22,444 nucleotides of DNA from Acidobacterium sp049965615 (GCA_049965615.1 JBMFWD010000049.1:1-22444); one strand, 5' to 3'; shown: positions 1-9,016, counted from the stretch's first letter. Notes: generated by a model from the sequence alone, not told the origin. Numbers and translations: made by a program.

Positions 1-50
1 GCCTGAAAGAGCCTGCGCCCATTCCCGGAATTGTCAAACTTCTACTGCCT

Positions 51-67
51 CCCCGGCATAGCCGGGG
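51..67. other. Perfect 7-bp GC hairpin
   Basis: The arms CCCCGGC (51-57) and GCCGGGG (61-67) enclose a 3-nt ATA loop. There is no T-run after either arm, so it is not a standard intrinsic terminator by itself. It lies just before the stronger terminator-like hairpin at 93-114 and may belong to the 3' region of a gene outside the window. Confidence 0.5.
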
Positions 68-92
68 GTTCTCCATTAGCGAATAGAAAAAG

Positions 93-114
93 GGCGTGCT
101 GCGGCACGCCTTTT
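93..114. terminator. Bidirectional intrinsic terminator
   Basis: The stem GGCGTGC (93-99) / GCACGCC (104-110) has a TGCG tetraloop and is followed by TTTT on the plus strand. The five A residues just before it (87-91) give a T-run on the minus strand, so it could end transcription from either side. It most likely serves a plus-strand gene to the left of the window. Confidence 0.7.
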
Positions 115-139
115 CACATTGATTCAGGCTCTTAGGTAG

Positions 140-300
140 TTAACCTACCCAAAAGAATCAACAACTTACCCACAAAAAAGTGGGGTACCTCGAACGCTTT
201 TTTTTGAAGAACCAGCTCGAACCACCAAAATGTGGGTGCCCCATCCAAGCTCTGCTTGGGTGCGATCGGAAAGATCTCCAAAGTGGAATGGCGCGCAAAG
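140..300. repeat. Intergenic repeat, unit 1
   Basis: This is a full-length copy of an imperfect repeat that recurs at 401-559. It opens with TTAACCT and an A-rich stretch with AATCAACAAC, then a small CCCAC/GTGGG hairpin, GGTACCTCGAAC, a T-run, CCACCAAAATGTGGGTGCCCC, a CAAGC-TCT-GCTTG stem-loop (about 245-258), and ends in AAGTGGAATGGCGCGCAAAG. Short open frames on both strands are not conserved between copies, so it is non-coding. It resembles dispersed intergenic repeats I recall from Acidobacteriaceae, but genome copy number cannot be seen here. Confidence 0.8.
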
Positions 301-333
301 TGCACAGTTGCCCGTCCGGCAAGCACGAGAAAC

Positions 334-371
334 TTAACCTGCCCAAAAGAATCAACAACATCCCCACAAAA
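334..371. repeat. Intergenic repeat, truncated unit 2
   Basis: Only the first ~38 bases of the repeat are present: TTAACCTGCCC, AAAAGAATCAACAAC, and the CCCCACAAAAA stretch. The match to units 1 and 3 then stops. This partial copy sits between the two full ones and suggests past duplication and deletion within the cluster. Confidence 0.65.
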
Positions 372-400
372 ACAACAGGGATGCACCCATCGCTGGAAGG

Positions 401-559
401 TTAACCTGTCCCATAAAATCAACAACTTCCCCACAGAAAAGTGGGGTACCTCGAACACTTTTTTGAAGCACCCGCTCGAACCACCAAAATGTGGGTGCCC
501 CACCCAAGCTCTGCTTGGGTGGGACCGGAAACATCTCCAAAGTGGAATGGCGCGCAAAG
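401..559. repeat. Intergenic repeat, unit 3, with 11-bp stem-loop
   Basis: This is the second full copy. It contains the hairpin CCCCAC (429-434) / GTGGGG (441-446) and a perfect 11-bp stem CCCACCCAAGC (499-509) / GCTTGGGTGGG (513-523) with a TCT loop. In unit 1 the same stem carries mismatches. The unit ends about 30 bases past the stop codon of the GH78-like gene, so its transcript would run into these structures; they could act as a 3' end or mRNA-stability element. Confidence 0.8.
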
Positions 560-587
560 CGCGCGTAGGCTCGTGCGGCCAGTCCCT

Positions 588-3146
588 CTACCGGCTTCGA
601 ACGGTATAGGTCCCCTGCCCGCTCAGCATCACGACGGCGCGCTTGCCACCCTCCGCCGGAGTGCTCTGCATCGGCTTGCCGTTCACCGTCACCTGCGCAT
701 GCGCGCCTGTCACCGGAACCGAAACCCGCGCCGCAACATCCGCCGGCAGCTCAATCGTCGTTATGTAACCGTCATCCTTACGAATCGAAACGTTCAGCAT
801 CCCATGCGGAGTCGGCTCGCCGCCCTTGGCCCACTGCAGGTCGATCAGGTCCGGACGAATGTTCACCTTCGCAAATCCGCCCGCCGTCGGCTCAATCCCC
901 AGCACCTGCCGCATCAGCCACGGCGTCACGCCGCTCGACCAGCCATGCGCCAGGCTCACACGGAAGCCCGACATATTGTCGGCCTGCAACGACTGATGAA
1001 AATCGGGGCCCTTGTACCAGAAGGGCTCGTATCCCTCCCAGTAGCTCGTGGCGCCCTCGTTGATCATGCCGCCCCAGTACTGGCGAATCCAGTGCATCGC
1101 CGCCTTCCGGTGGCCCATCCTCGCCATCGCCTGGATCACGTAGAAGTTGTAGTAAGGCGTAATGATGTACTTGTACCGCTTCTCACGACCCACATCGCTC
1201 AGCGCATTCTTCCAGATTGCTGAGTACTGGCTCGGCTTCGCCATTCCGGAAACGACCGCATAAGCATTGGGCTGCCAGCGCGTGCCAAATGAACCCTGCG
1301 CATCCACCAGGTACTTCTGCCCCGCCGCCTTCAACTCATCGGCCTTCTTCTGGAACTTCGCGGCATTGGCATCGTCGTGCAGCACCCGCAGCAGATAGGC
1401 CCCATCCCGGAACGCCGCATAGTACTCGGCCTGCGTCGCCATCCGTGTCTGGGGCGTGTAGCCATGCATGTCCGGCGACCAGTCCACAAACGCCCACGCA
1501 TGCGTCTTGTCCGAGAACAGGTTTTGCTCGTTCAGGTCCTTCTCCATAAAGTTCAGCAGCTGCACCATCCGCGCATGCACGCTCTCCAGCTGCTTCATCG
1601 ACCCCGTGTGCAGGTAGAAGGACCGCTCGCCCGTCATCCAGAACGCCGAGTAGCCCGGGATTCCATCCACATGCCGCATCACGGGATTCGGCCCTATCAG
1701 CCGGCTCAGCGTATCAGCCATCAGAAAGTGATCGGCAAACACATCGTCAATCGTCCGCCCGCTCACATCCAGATCGCCCATCCAGCGGCCACGGTCGCGC
1801 TTCGGCGCGTCCCATATGTCGTCCTGCATGCACAGGTGCGCGGTATAAGCGCCCACCGTCCACATCTTGTTCACCAGCGGATCGTTCGACTCAAACCAAC
1901 CCTGGTACTTCACCGGATAAGCAATGCCATCCAGACGGATCGCCTTGAATGTTGTATCCCGTCCGCTGGTAAACCGGACAATCGCGTATCGAAATGCGCT
2001 CTTCGGCCCATAGGCTGTACCGTGCGCCGGAATGTATACGGGATCAATCCCCAGATAGGGATCTTGGAGCGCCTCTTCCAGGGACTCGCCATACTGCACC
2101 GTCACCTCGGCAGGCTCATTGGAGGCCGACTGCAGCTCCAGCCGCCCCGTCACCTCCCTCCCAAAGTCCAGCAGCACCTGCGGCGCGTTGTTCAGTGCCA
2201 CGTGCTCCGTCGGCAGCGTCACCGTGATCTCCCCGGAGCCGTTGTCCCCGATCGCCTGCGCGTTCTTGATCTCACCCAGCCCCGGATATACATGCTCCAC
2301 CTTCATCGCCTTCAGCGCATAATGCGCCAGGAAGGGAGAAATTCCGTCATACCCCGGCCACGCATACATCCCAGCATCGGCATTCCACTGCAAATAGTTG
2401 ATCGAGCTTTCCAGCCCACCCAGGTCATCCACTCCTGGCCAGCTGGCGTCATCAAAGCCCGGCTCCTGCCAACCCGCCGGAACAGCCTGCATCGTGCCCT
2501 TCCACCCCGCATCCGTCATCACCAGCGGAGCAGCCACCACCCCGCGCGCCGCCGGCACTATCTTAACCGCCAGCAGTTGCCCGCGTTGCTGCTGCACGCC
2601 CAGCCGATTGGCCGAAGCACCGCCCTTGTTCGGTCCGCGCACGGCCTCAATCGCGATCACATTCTTCCCCGCCCGCAGCGCATGCGTCACATCGCACGTG
2701 TACACACGAATCGAAATCGGAAAATCCAGATTCAGCGAATACCGCCCCACCTGCTGCCCGTTCACGTAGATCGTCGCCGTCCGCGGCCCCGCGATATACA
2801 ACGTCGCATGCTCCGGTACCCGGCTTACCTCAAATGTGTCTCGAAAATAGTGCTCGCCCAGGTCGCTGTTGGCCCCCGCATCCCATCCGTTCACCACCCG
2901 CGGACGCGACGGCACCGCATCGGCCTTCGTCCAGACGTAATGCGTCGGCACCGGCTTGTGCAGATTCCCCTCCAACTCCGAAGGAGACAGCGTTCGCGCC
3001 GGATCAAGCTGGTGGTCGGGAATCTTCGTCGGCCCGTTCGAGGGACTACCCATGGGCACTTGCGCAGACAAAGGCAATGCCGCGGCAAGCAGCAGCGCAG
3101 CAGTAAAATTCAGGCCAAACTTCAGGTGGTGATGCATCAGTTTCAT
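588..3146 (-). CDS. GH78-like secreted six-hairpin glycosidase (alpha-L-rhamnosidase family)
   Basis: An 852-residue secreted enzyme. The chosen ATG is preceded by GAGG at 6-nt spacing and opens a signal peptide (basic start, then a Leu/Ala-rich stretch ending in LSA about residue 28); a TTG further upstream is open but lacks a site. Middle residues (about 80-420) look like beta-sandwich domains; the (alpha/alpha)6 barrel begins about residue 415, with WDAPKRDRGRWMGD at 445-458 and TSYWEGYEP at 700-708, followed by the usual C-terminal beta domain. In characterised GH78 enzymes DCPQRDERLGW carries the catalytic acid Glu and T.WE the base. Here the base-like Glu (704) is kept but the acid position is Arg452. 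The family normally releases L-rhamnose from glycans or glycosides; activity here is uncertain. It may belong to an atypical GH78-related subgroup. Confidence 0.85.
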   Translation of the reverse strand: MKLMHHHLKFGLNFTAALLLAAALPLSAQVPMGSPSNGPTKIPDHQLDPARTLSPSELEGNLHKPVPTHYVWTKADAVPSRPRVVNGWDAGANSDLGEHYFRDTFEVSRVPEHATLYIAGPRTATIYVNGQQVGRYSLNLDFPISIRVYTCDVTHALRAGKNVIAIEAVRGPNKGGASANRLGVQQQRGQLLAVKIVPAARGVVAAPLVMTDAGWKGTMQAVPAGWQEPGFDDASWPGVDDLGGLESSINYLQWNADAGMYAWPGYDGISPFLAHYALKAMKVEHVYPGLGEIKNAQAIGDNGSGEITVTLPTEHVALNNAPQVLLDFGREVTGRLELQSASNEPAEVTVQYGESLEEALQDPYLGIDPVYIPAHGTAYGPKSAFRYAIVRFTSGRDTTFKAIRLDGIAYPVKYQGWFESNDPLVNKMWTVGAYTAHLCMQDDIWDAPKRDRGRWMGDLDVSGRTIDDVFADHFLMADTLSRLIGPNPVMRHVDGIPGYSAFWMTGERSFYLHTGSMKQLESVHARMVQLLNFMEKDLNEQNLFSDKTHAWAFVDWSPDMHGYTPQTRMATQAEYYAAFRDGAYLLRVLHDDANAAKFQKKADELKAAGQKYLVDAQGSFGTRWQPNAYAVVSGMAKPSQYSAIWKNALSDVGREKRYKYIITPYYNFYVIQAMARMGHRKAAMHWIRQYWGGMINEGATSYWEGYEPFWYKGPDFHQSLQADNMSGFRVSLAHGWSSGVTPWLMRQVLGIEPTAGGFAKVNIRPDLIDLQWAKGGEPTPHGMLNVSIRKDDGYITTIELPADVAARVSVPVTGAHAQVTVNGKPMQSTPAEGGKRAVVMLSGQGTYTVRSR

Positions 3147-3289
3147 TTCAATCCTCAATCCGATCATCAGTCCCGCAGGCAAAACTCAATTTCCTTCCGC
3201 CACTCTCCCGGGCCACAAAACCACCACACCCCGAACAGCCGCCCGAAAATTCCGGAGGAAAAGAAATTACCCTACGAAATTCAGGCCAA

Positions 3290-3319
3290 ATCTTAGTTTT
3301 GTCCAAAAAGACCTGTCAA
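3290..3319 (-). promoter_or_regulatory. Sigma-70-type promoter for the GH78-like gene
   Basis: On the minus strand a perfect -35 TTGACA (3314-3319) is followed after 18 bp by TAAGAT (3290-3295), 4 of 6 to the -10 consensus. It lies downstream of the terminator of the GH13 gene and predicts a leader of about 135 nt before the ATG at 3146, so the GH78-like gene is probably transcribed independently. Confidence 0.55.
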
Positions 3320-3347
3320 CCATTCCCTCAGCCATCTGCAATCAAAA

Positions 3348-3373
3348 GGGGGAGCGGTTCCACCCGCTCCCCC
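3348..3373 (-). terminator. Terminator of the GH13 amylase-like gene
   Basis: A 10-bp stem GGGGGAGCGG (3348-3357) / CCGCTCCCCC (3364-3373) lies 23 bp past the stop codon. Read on the minus strand it is followed by TTTTGATT, as in an intrinsic terminator. Confidence 0.8.
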
Positions 3374-3396
3374 GGCGCGTCCTCTGTAGCGACCCT

Positions 3397-5289
3397 TTAC
3401 CGGACCGTGTAGATCGCCATCTGCCTCGGTCCCAGCGTCATCGTGACTTTGCCGCCACGCAGCGCCGCCGGCACATGCGTGCCTGCCGCGGATACAAAAT
3501 GCGAGCATCCGCTCAAAGCCGTGTCCGTCGGATCAATCTTCAGAGTCTCCGCCTTGTCGCCGTCATTCACCGCCACCAGAACCCGCCCCGTCTCGCCTGC
3601 GGTGCACCCGCGCCCCATATCACGGGCGCGCAAATACACCAGCGTGGTGGCATTGTGGACAATATCCTGCTGTCCGCCATCACCAAACACCGGCTGCGAA
3701 TCTCGAAAATGCAGCAGCCCCTGCACCCAATCGTGCACTTCGTTCTGCACCAGCGTGCGCCCCGCAGGAGTGAATGCATCCTGCTTGTCGCCGGGAAATC
3801 CTCCAGGAAAATCATGCCGGTTGTCCGGGTCCGCGCCGCCTTTCATCGCAAGCTCATCCCCGTAATAGATCTCCGGAGTCCCGCGCATCGTCAGCACAAT
3901 CCCGAACGCCAGCTTCAGGTCCTTCACCGTCACTCCCGGCTGGCTCATGAACCGCACCGTGTCGTGATTGCCAAAGAACGGCACCAGCCGCTCAGGATGC
4001 GGATACAGCGAGTCCTGCCGCCAGGTGTGCTCCAGGTAGGACATGGGTTTCTTATGAGTCAGCACCAAACGCAGCGCAAAGTAGGTTGGAAAATCAAACG
4101 GCGTCCAAAGCCGCGTATCAATCCCCCCGTGCGCAACACCGCCGGCAAAATAAGAAACAATCGTCGGGTCAGGATTGAATATCTCGCCCACCGAAGTCAG
4201 CCGGGGAAACAACTCGTGCAACTCGCCGTTAAACTGCTGCCAGAACGCCCGCCCCACGTATGAAAACGTGTCGATTCGCAGCCCGTCGACCCCGCCCGTC
4301 TCAATCCACCAGATCGCATTCTGAATCAGGTACTCGCGCACCAGCGGATTCTCCTGGTTCAAATCCGGCAGCACATTGGCAAACCACCCATCCACGGTGG
4401 CCTTCTGCTGCGCCCAGTCCGCATGAGGATCCACCAGCGCGGCAAAATTGTTCTGCGCAACCAGGTGATGCGCCAGCGTCCCGTGAAACCAGTCCGGCGC
4501 AGGAGGATCTTTCGCCCACGGATTGCCAGCGCCCACGTGATTTGGCACCGTGTCGAGTACAAATTTCATGCCATGCGCGTGAATCGCCGCAATCAGGTTC
4601 TTATAGTCCCGCACCGTGCCAAAGTGCGGGTCCGGCTTGTACATGTTCGTTGCGCTGTAGCCGTGGTACGACTGCGGACTGCCCTCATTATCATAAGCGG
4701 GCGTAATCCAGATCGCCGTCACGCCCAGCTGCTTCAGGTAGTTCAGATGATCTTCAATCCCCTTGAAGTCCCCGCCATGCCACCCGCGCGGCAGCGCCAG
4801 TTGAGAAGGATGCGGGTCATTCTTCAAGTCCCCGTCCGCAAACCGGTCCGTCATGATCAGGTACATCGTGTCCGCAGGAGAAAATCCCTGGAATCCATAG
4901 CTGGAGGACCGCCGCTTTTCCATCTCGTAAGGAATGGAAATCCTCCCGCGCCCGGTCGCCACTTCCACTTCCAGGGTTTGCGGTCTGTCACCATGAGGTT
5001 CCTGCAACCATACAAAGGCATAATGCCCGTTGGCGGAAAAGTGCGTCCGCGTCACGCGAACGTCCTTACCATGAACGTCGATCCTCGCACCGCGCAAATT
5101 CCGGCCATATAGCAGCAGCATCGGCGACGGCATATCCGTCCACCAGTTCGGCGGATCCACCTGGTACACACATGGCGCGCCGCCCTCCGCAATCGCTGCA
5201 CATGCTTTTTCGCTCTGTAACTGCCCCTGGGCCGCCACACAGACTAAACCTACCCACATCAACAATGTCACGCGCCAGATTGCACGCAT
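3397..5289 (-). CDS. Secreted GH13 alpha-amylase family enzyme (cyclomaltodextrinase/neopullulanase-like)
   Basis: A 630-residue enzyme that should hydrolyse alpha-1,4-linked glucans or cyclodextrins. The start ATG has AAGGA upstream and opens a signal peptide (about residues 1-22). An N-terminal Ig-like domain (about 45-120), of the type found in cyclomaltodextrinases, precedes the (beta/alpha)8 barrel. All four GH13 motifs are visible: DTVPNHVG (246-253), GLRIDTF with nucleophile Asp340, VGEIF with acid/base Glu369, and FFGNHDTV with Asp443 as transition-state stabiliser. A C-terminal beta domain follows. Its gene lies 139 bp downstream of the TonB receptor, separated by a terminator, and probably acts in the periplasm on maltodextrins brought in by that receptor. 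The exact substrate cannot be read from sequence. Confidence 0.92.
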   Translation of the reverse strand: MRAIWRVTLLMWVGLVCVAAQGQLQSEKACAAIAEGGAPCVYQVDPPNWWTDMPSPMLLLYGRNLRGARIDVHGKDVRVTRTHFSANGHYAFVWLQEPHGDRPQTLEVEVATGRGRISIPYEMEKRRSSSYGFQGFSPADTMYLIMTDRFADGDLKNDPHPSQLALPRGWHGGDFKGIEDHLNYLKQLGVTAIWITPAYDNEGSPQSYHGYSATNMYKPDPHFGTVRDYKNLIAAIHAHGMKFVLDTVPNHVGAGNPWAKDPPAPDWFHGTLAHHLVAQNNFAALVDPHADWAQQKATVDGWFANVLPDLNQENPLVREYLIQNAIWWIETGGVDGLRIDTFSYVGRAFWQQFNGELHELFPRLTSVGEIFNPDPTIVSYFAGGVAHGGIDTRLWTPFDFPTYFALRLVLTHKKPMSYLEHTWRQDSLYPHPERLVPFFGNHDTVRFMSQPGVTVKDLKLAFGIVLTMRGTPEIYYGDELAMKGGADPDNRHDFPGGFPGDKQDAFTPAGRTLVQNEVHDWVQGLLHFRDSQPVFGDGGQQDIVHNATTLVYLRARDMGRGCTAGETGRVLVAVNDGDKAETLKIDPTDTALSGCSHFVSAAGTHVPAALRGGKVTMTLGPRQMAIYTVR

Positions 5290-5379
5290 ACAAGTTCCTT
5301 CTGCCCGCGAATGCGGACTGCCGGGAGACTGATTTCCACTTCCCCTCGGGGAACGCAGGCAGTCATGTCCAGAAGAAGA

Positions 5380-5412
5380 AACGCGCCACGAAATCTTTCT
5401 GCGTGGCGCGTT
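5380..5412 (-). terminator. Terminator of the TonB receptor gene
   Basis: An 11-bp perfect stem AACGCGCCACG (5380-5390) / CGTGGCGCGTT (5402-5412) with an 11-nt loop begins 16 bp past the receptor stop codon. Read on the minus strand it is followed by a pyrimidine/T-rich tail (TCTTCTTCT). It should limit read-through into the GH13 gene. Confidence 0.75.
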
Positions 5413-5428
5413 CAGGAGGACTACAAAG

Positions 5429-8400
5429 TTAGAACGTGAAACGCGCCGCCAGCTGAATCTCTCGCTGAGAGTTGTTCTGCGTGGAAGTCACCTTGCCAAA
5501 GTTGGAATCATTGATATTGCCATTCGGGTTGGTGAACTGCGGCGTGTTGGTCACGTTGAAGGCGTCTCCATGCAGTTCCAGCACATACCGGCTGCTGAAC
5601 TGGATATTCTTCTGCAGCGAGAAGTCTGCTGAACGCTGTCCCGGACCATACAGCTGGTTACGGCGCAGCGTGCCAAGGCGCGTGAACACATTCTGCCCAT
5701 TCGCATTCACGGTTGGAGGCGCAGCAAACGCGCTCGTATCGAACCAGGTCCCGCTGATGCTCTTCGGATAGCTGATCGAGCCGATCAGGTCCGGAGTGTC
5801 AGAGTTGGCGTCGCCGCTCACGGAGAGGTCAAACGGAGTACCGGTTGCCAGATGGCCGATGAGGCTCATCTGCCAGCCGCCAATGATCAGGTTAATCGGA
5901 TAGCTCACGTTGCCGAAGAACCGCTCACCGCGCCCAAAGGGCAGGTGATACAGAATCGACGACGTGAAGACATTGCGCTCATCCTGCGACGAATTGCCGT
6001 AACTCGCCCGCGGATCGTAGTAAAGCGAAATTGTCCCGGGTCCATCGTCCAGAGTGTGAGACCAGGCATAGGAACCCGTAACAATCAGGTCCTTGCCCTG
6101 GCGGTGCACATAATGGAGCTGCAGACCGTTGTAGTTGGAAACACCCACGTAATTGTTGTAGGAAATGTATCCAAACTGCGGGAAGTTTTGCAGACCGGTA
6201 CCGTAATGAAACAGGTTGTAGTTGTAGTAGTTCGACAGGTTCGACGCATGCGTGCCCACGTAAGCCAGACTGACCATGTCATACTGTCCCACCTGCTGCG
6301 CCAACTGCACGTTCCACTCCTGAATCGTCTGGTTGTGGTTGTTGCGGTTCACCGCCAGGGTGTTCAGGCCTCCCGGAGGATTCGCCGGATTGAAGTTCGG
6401 GAATCCGGGCTGAGGCAGCGCCGTGGTTTGCTGTGCCGACTGGTTGCAGCCATAAGCCGAACCAGGAGCCGGCGTCTGCCCGGTGAATGTAACGCAGTAA
6501 CCCTGCTGCGCGGAGTAGCCCACGCTGCCGCCAAACGGAACCTGCTGTCCAAGCTGGTTGTCGATTCCGCCGTAGTCCGGAAAGTAGTAAACACCGAAGC
6601 CGCCGCGAATCACCTGCTTGCCATTGCCGTGCATGTCATAGGCAAAGCCAACGCGCGGGGCGAAGTCACCGTAGTTGTTGTTTTCAATCGTACGAGGAAC
6701 ACCATTCTTGCCGGCCAGCAGAACCTGCCCATAAGTCGAGCTCTGCGGGTTCACATCAAATGACGCCATGCGGTTGTGCGTCTCGTAAGGCCACGTCATC
6801 ACTTCGTACCGCAGCCCAAGGTTCAGGGTCAGCTTCTGACTGACGCGCCAGTCATCCTGCGCAAAGAAGCCGTTCTCGTACGAAATCTGGCTGTAGAAGC
6901 CGCTCTGCGCGCCAATCGTGTAGTTATCTGTGAAACCAATCAGCATGTCCGCTGTCGGGAATCCGGTAAAGTCGCCATTGCCAAAGTTGAAATAACCCTT
7001 GCCGGCAATCGGGCGGAAGTACTCAAGATTCCGCAAAATGCCCTGGGCGCCAATCTTGATGGAATGGTGACCAAGCTGCCAGTTGACCGTGTCGCTCAGC
7101 TCAATTGTGTTCTGCGGCACGGCATACAACCCGTAGTCGCCGGTGTAGTCAATGCCGGCATTACCGCCAATCAGGGCGCCGCCGCTGGTGGCAAGGTTGC
7201 GGTTCGCATTCACAATGCCCAGCTTGGCCGAAAGAGGGTCGCCGTAGAACGGTGGCTGATAGCCGTAGTCATCGCGGTTGTAGCCGATCAGAAGCTCATT
7301 CACCACCGACGGCGAGAAGATGTGAGTCCAGCCCGCGCCCCAGGCGCGCGCATGCGTGTAAGAAGAACCAGTCCCGAAGCCCGAAGGCAGCGTGCCCAGT
7401 TCCGGCGTTTCCGTAAAGTTCGAGTTGTCGTAGCTGAATCGGACAAACGCCGTGTCCTTCGAGGTCGCATCCCAGTCAAAGCGCACGTCAAACGTGTTGT
7501 AGTGCACATACTCCTGCTTGTGCGTCAGGAAGTTGTTGATCACGCCTGCGCGGGTCGGCGTCGGGTACGCCTTGAAGTAGTTCAATGCCGCCGAGTTCAG
7601 AGGAATGCCGGCTGCCGCCGGATTGTCATTCGGAATCGGCGTGCAGGTCTGCGGATCGTACAACTGTCCGTTCTTCTGATAATTCGTCACACCCCGGTGA
7701 ATGAGACAGTACGGCTCGGAGAACTGATTCTGCACATCGGGGTTGTTCAGATACTCCTCGAAATCCCCTGTCCGCATCAGCGCCGTCGGAACCGTCACAA
7801 AATATGAGTTCTGCGGCAGGTTTTCGCGAAACGCCTGGTAGTCGCCAAAACCGAACAGTTTGTTCTTCAGGATCGGGCCGCCAATAGAAAATCCCGGCTG
7901 GTTCCGGTTGAAGGGAGGATTCGGGCTCGCCGAAGCCCCCAGAAAGCGATAGTTCGGATTCGCATCAAACTTGCCGCTGCGGTAGAACCAGAAGGCCGAA
8001 CCGTGATACTCATTCGTACCACCCTTGATGGAGGTCGCCACAATCGCGCCACCCGCACGGCCATACTGCGCCGGAGCAACGCTGGTATCTACCTTGAACT
8101 CCTGCGTCGCGTCAATGTTCGGGAAAATCAACAGCGTATTCAACAACGAGTCATTGTTATCCAAACCGTCCAGCAAATAGTTGTTCGCCGTGGGACGAAG
8201 ACCATTCACCGAAAGCGCGCCGCCGCCGCTCTCGTTCTGGCGGAAGGTTTCAGCATTGCCATTCACGCCGCTCTGCGCATTGCCATACGAGCCGCGCGTC
8301 ACGCCCGGCGTCAGCAGCGCCAGGCCGGTAAAGTTGCGGCCATTCAACGGAAGCTGCGTCACCTGCGGCCCCTGGATCGTCGCGCCGATCGTCCCGTTGC

Positions 8401-8815
8401 TGGTGTTCACCAGCGGAGCCGCCGTCGTCACCGTCACCGTCGTGCTCACCTTGCCCGGCTGCAGCTTAAAAATCAGCGTCTGCGCCGAGGCCACGGTCAC
8501 CTGGAAGGTCGCCGACTGGCTCTCGAAACCCGTCGCCATCACGTCCGCCCGGTAATTGCCGCGCGGCACTGCAAAAATCTGGAACTGGCCCGAGTTGTTC
8601 GACTTGGCTTCGAACTTCAACCCGGTGTCCACGTTCGTCACCGTAATGTTCGCATTCGGAATCACGGCGCCGGTCTGGTCCGTCACCGTACCCACGATGC
8701 TGCCGTTGTCGGACTGCGCATAAGCTCCGACCGCGGTCATGCCCGCGAACACGGCCAGCAGAATAGCGGTCATCCAAAGCGCCCGCTTGCCGACCATCTT
8801 ATATAGATGTTTCAT
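5429..8815 (-). CDS. TonB-dependent receptor with carboxypeptidase-regulatory-like domain (Oar-like)
   Basis: A 1128-residue outer-membrane receptor expected to import a large substrate using TonB energy. The ATG has a strong GGAGG 4 nt upstream; a TTG four codons earlier is less likely. The signal peptide ends near AYA (residue 33). A CarboxypepD_reg-like beta-sandwich follows (about 38-120, starting SIVGTVTDQTGAVIPNA). The plug region holds QLPLNGRNFTGLALLTPGV (about 154-172) and GLRPTANNYLLDGLDNND (205-222). The remainder is rich in aromatic residues and Asn, as in a 22-stranded barrel, and the protein ends in Phe, the usual barrel-insertion signal. Such receptors are abundant in Acidobacteriota. 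Flanking glycosidases suggest a carbohydrate ligand, but this is inference from context; the ligand is not visible in the sequence. Confidence 0.93.
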   Translation of the reverse strand: MKHLYKMVGKRALWMTAILLAVFAGMTAVGAYAQSDNGSIVGTVTDQTGAVIPNANITVTNVDTGLKFEAKSNNSGQFQIFAVPRGNYRADVMATGFESQSATFQVTVASAQTLIFKLQPGKVSTTVTVTTAAPLVNTSNGTIGATIQGPQVTQLPLNGRNFTGLALLTPGVTRGSYGNAQSGVNGNAETFRQNESGGGALSVNGLRPTANNYLLDGLDNNDSLLNTLLIFPNIDATQEFKVDTSVAPAQYGRAGGAIVATSIKGGTNEYHGSAFWFYRSGKFDANPNYRFLGASASPNPPFNRNQPGFSIGGPILKNKLFGFGDYQAFRENLPQNSYFVTVPTALMRTGDFEEYLNNPDVQNQFSEPYCLIHRGVTNYQKNGQLYDPQTCTPIPNDNPAAAGIPLNSAALNYFKAYPTPTRAGVINNFLTHKQEYVHYNTFDVRFDWDATSKDTAFVRFSYDNSNFTETPELGTLPSGFGTGSSYTHARAWGAGWTHIFSPSVVNELLIGYNRDDYGYQPPFYGDPLSAKLGIVNANRNLATSGGALIGGNAGIDYTGDYGLYAVPQNTIELSDTVNWQLGHHSIKIGAQGILRNLEYFRPIAGKGYFNFGNGDFTGFPTADMLIGFTDNYTIGAQSGFYSQISYENGFFAQDDWRVSQKLTLNLGLRYEVMTWPYETHNRMASFDVNPQSSTYGQVLLAGKNGVPRTIENNNYGDFAPRVGFAYDMHGNGKQVIRGGFGVYYFPDYGGIDNQLGQQVPFGGSVGYSAQQGYCVTFTGQTPAPGSAYGCNQSAQQTTALPQPGFPNFNPANPPGGLNTLAVNRNNHNQTIQEWNVQLAQQVGQYDMVSLAYVGTHASNLSNYYNYNLFHYGTGLQNFPQFGYISYNNYVGVSNYNGLQLHYVHRQGKDLIVTGSYAWSHTLDDGPGTISLYYDPRASYGNSSQDERNVFTSSILYHLPFGRGERFFGNVSYPINLIIGGWQMSLIGHLATGTPFDLSVSGDANSDTPDLIGSISYPKSISGTWFDTSAFAAPPTVNANGQNVFTRLGTLRRNQLYGPGQRSADFSLQKNIQFSSRYVLELHGDAFNVTNTPQFTNPNGNINDSNFGKVTSTQNNSQREIQLAARFTF

Positions 8816-9016
8816 GTTGCCTCCCAAAGTTGCTGCACATGCGGTCTAACACTGCTAACAACAGATCCGCCATGCAACACGCACTAGACACGCCCGCTAT
8901 GACGATCGGCAATGCACGGCGTATCCATTTTTCATCAATCCTTAATCATCAGATAAATCCATTAAAAACAATTGCTTACCTCTTCATTTAACCCGATTTT
9001 CCGGGCAGGATGATAA

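Noticed and set aside
132..609. Overlapping open frames in the repeat cluster on both strands
   Set aside because: They follow the repeat units and encode low-complexity peptides without a start site; their frames shift between copies.
1377..3296. Very long plus-strand open frame opposite the GH78-like gene
   Set aside because: It is the antisense shadow of a high-GC gene: Arg/His/Pro-rich with no recognisable domain and no ribosome site, while the minus frame has clear GH78 motifs.
6776..7807. Plus-strand open frames opposite the TonB receptor
   Set aside because: Biased Arg/Val composition typical of antisense; the receptor frame has domain and signal-peptide evidence.
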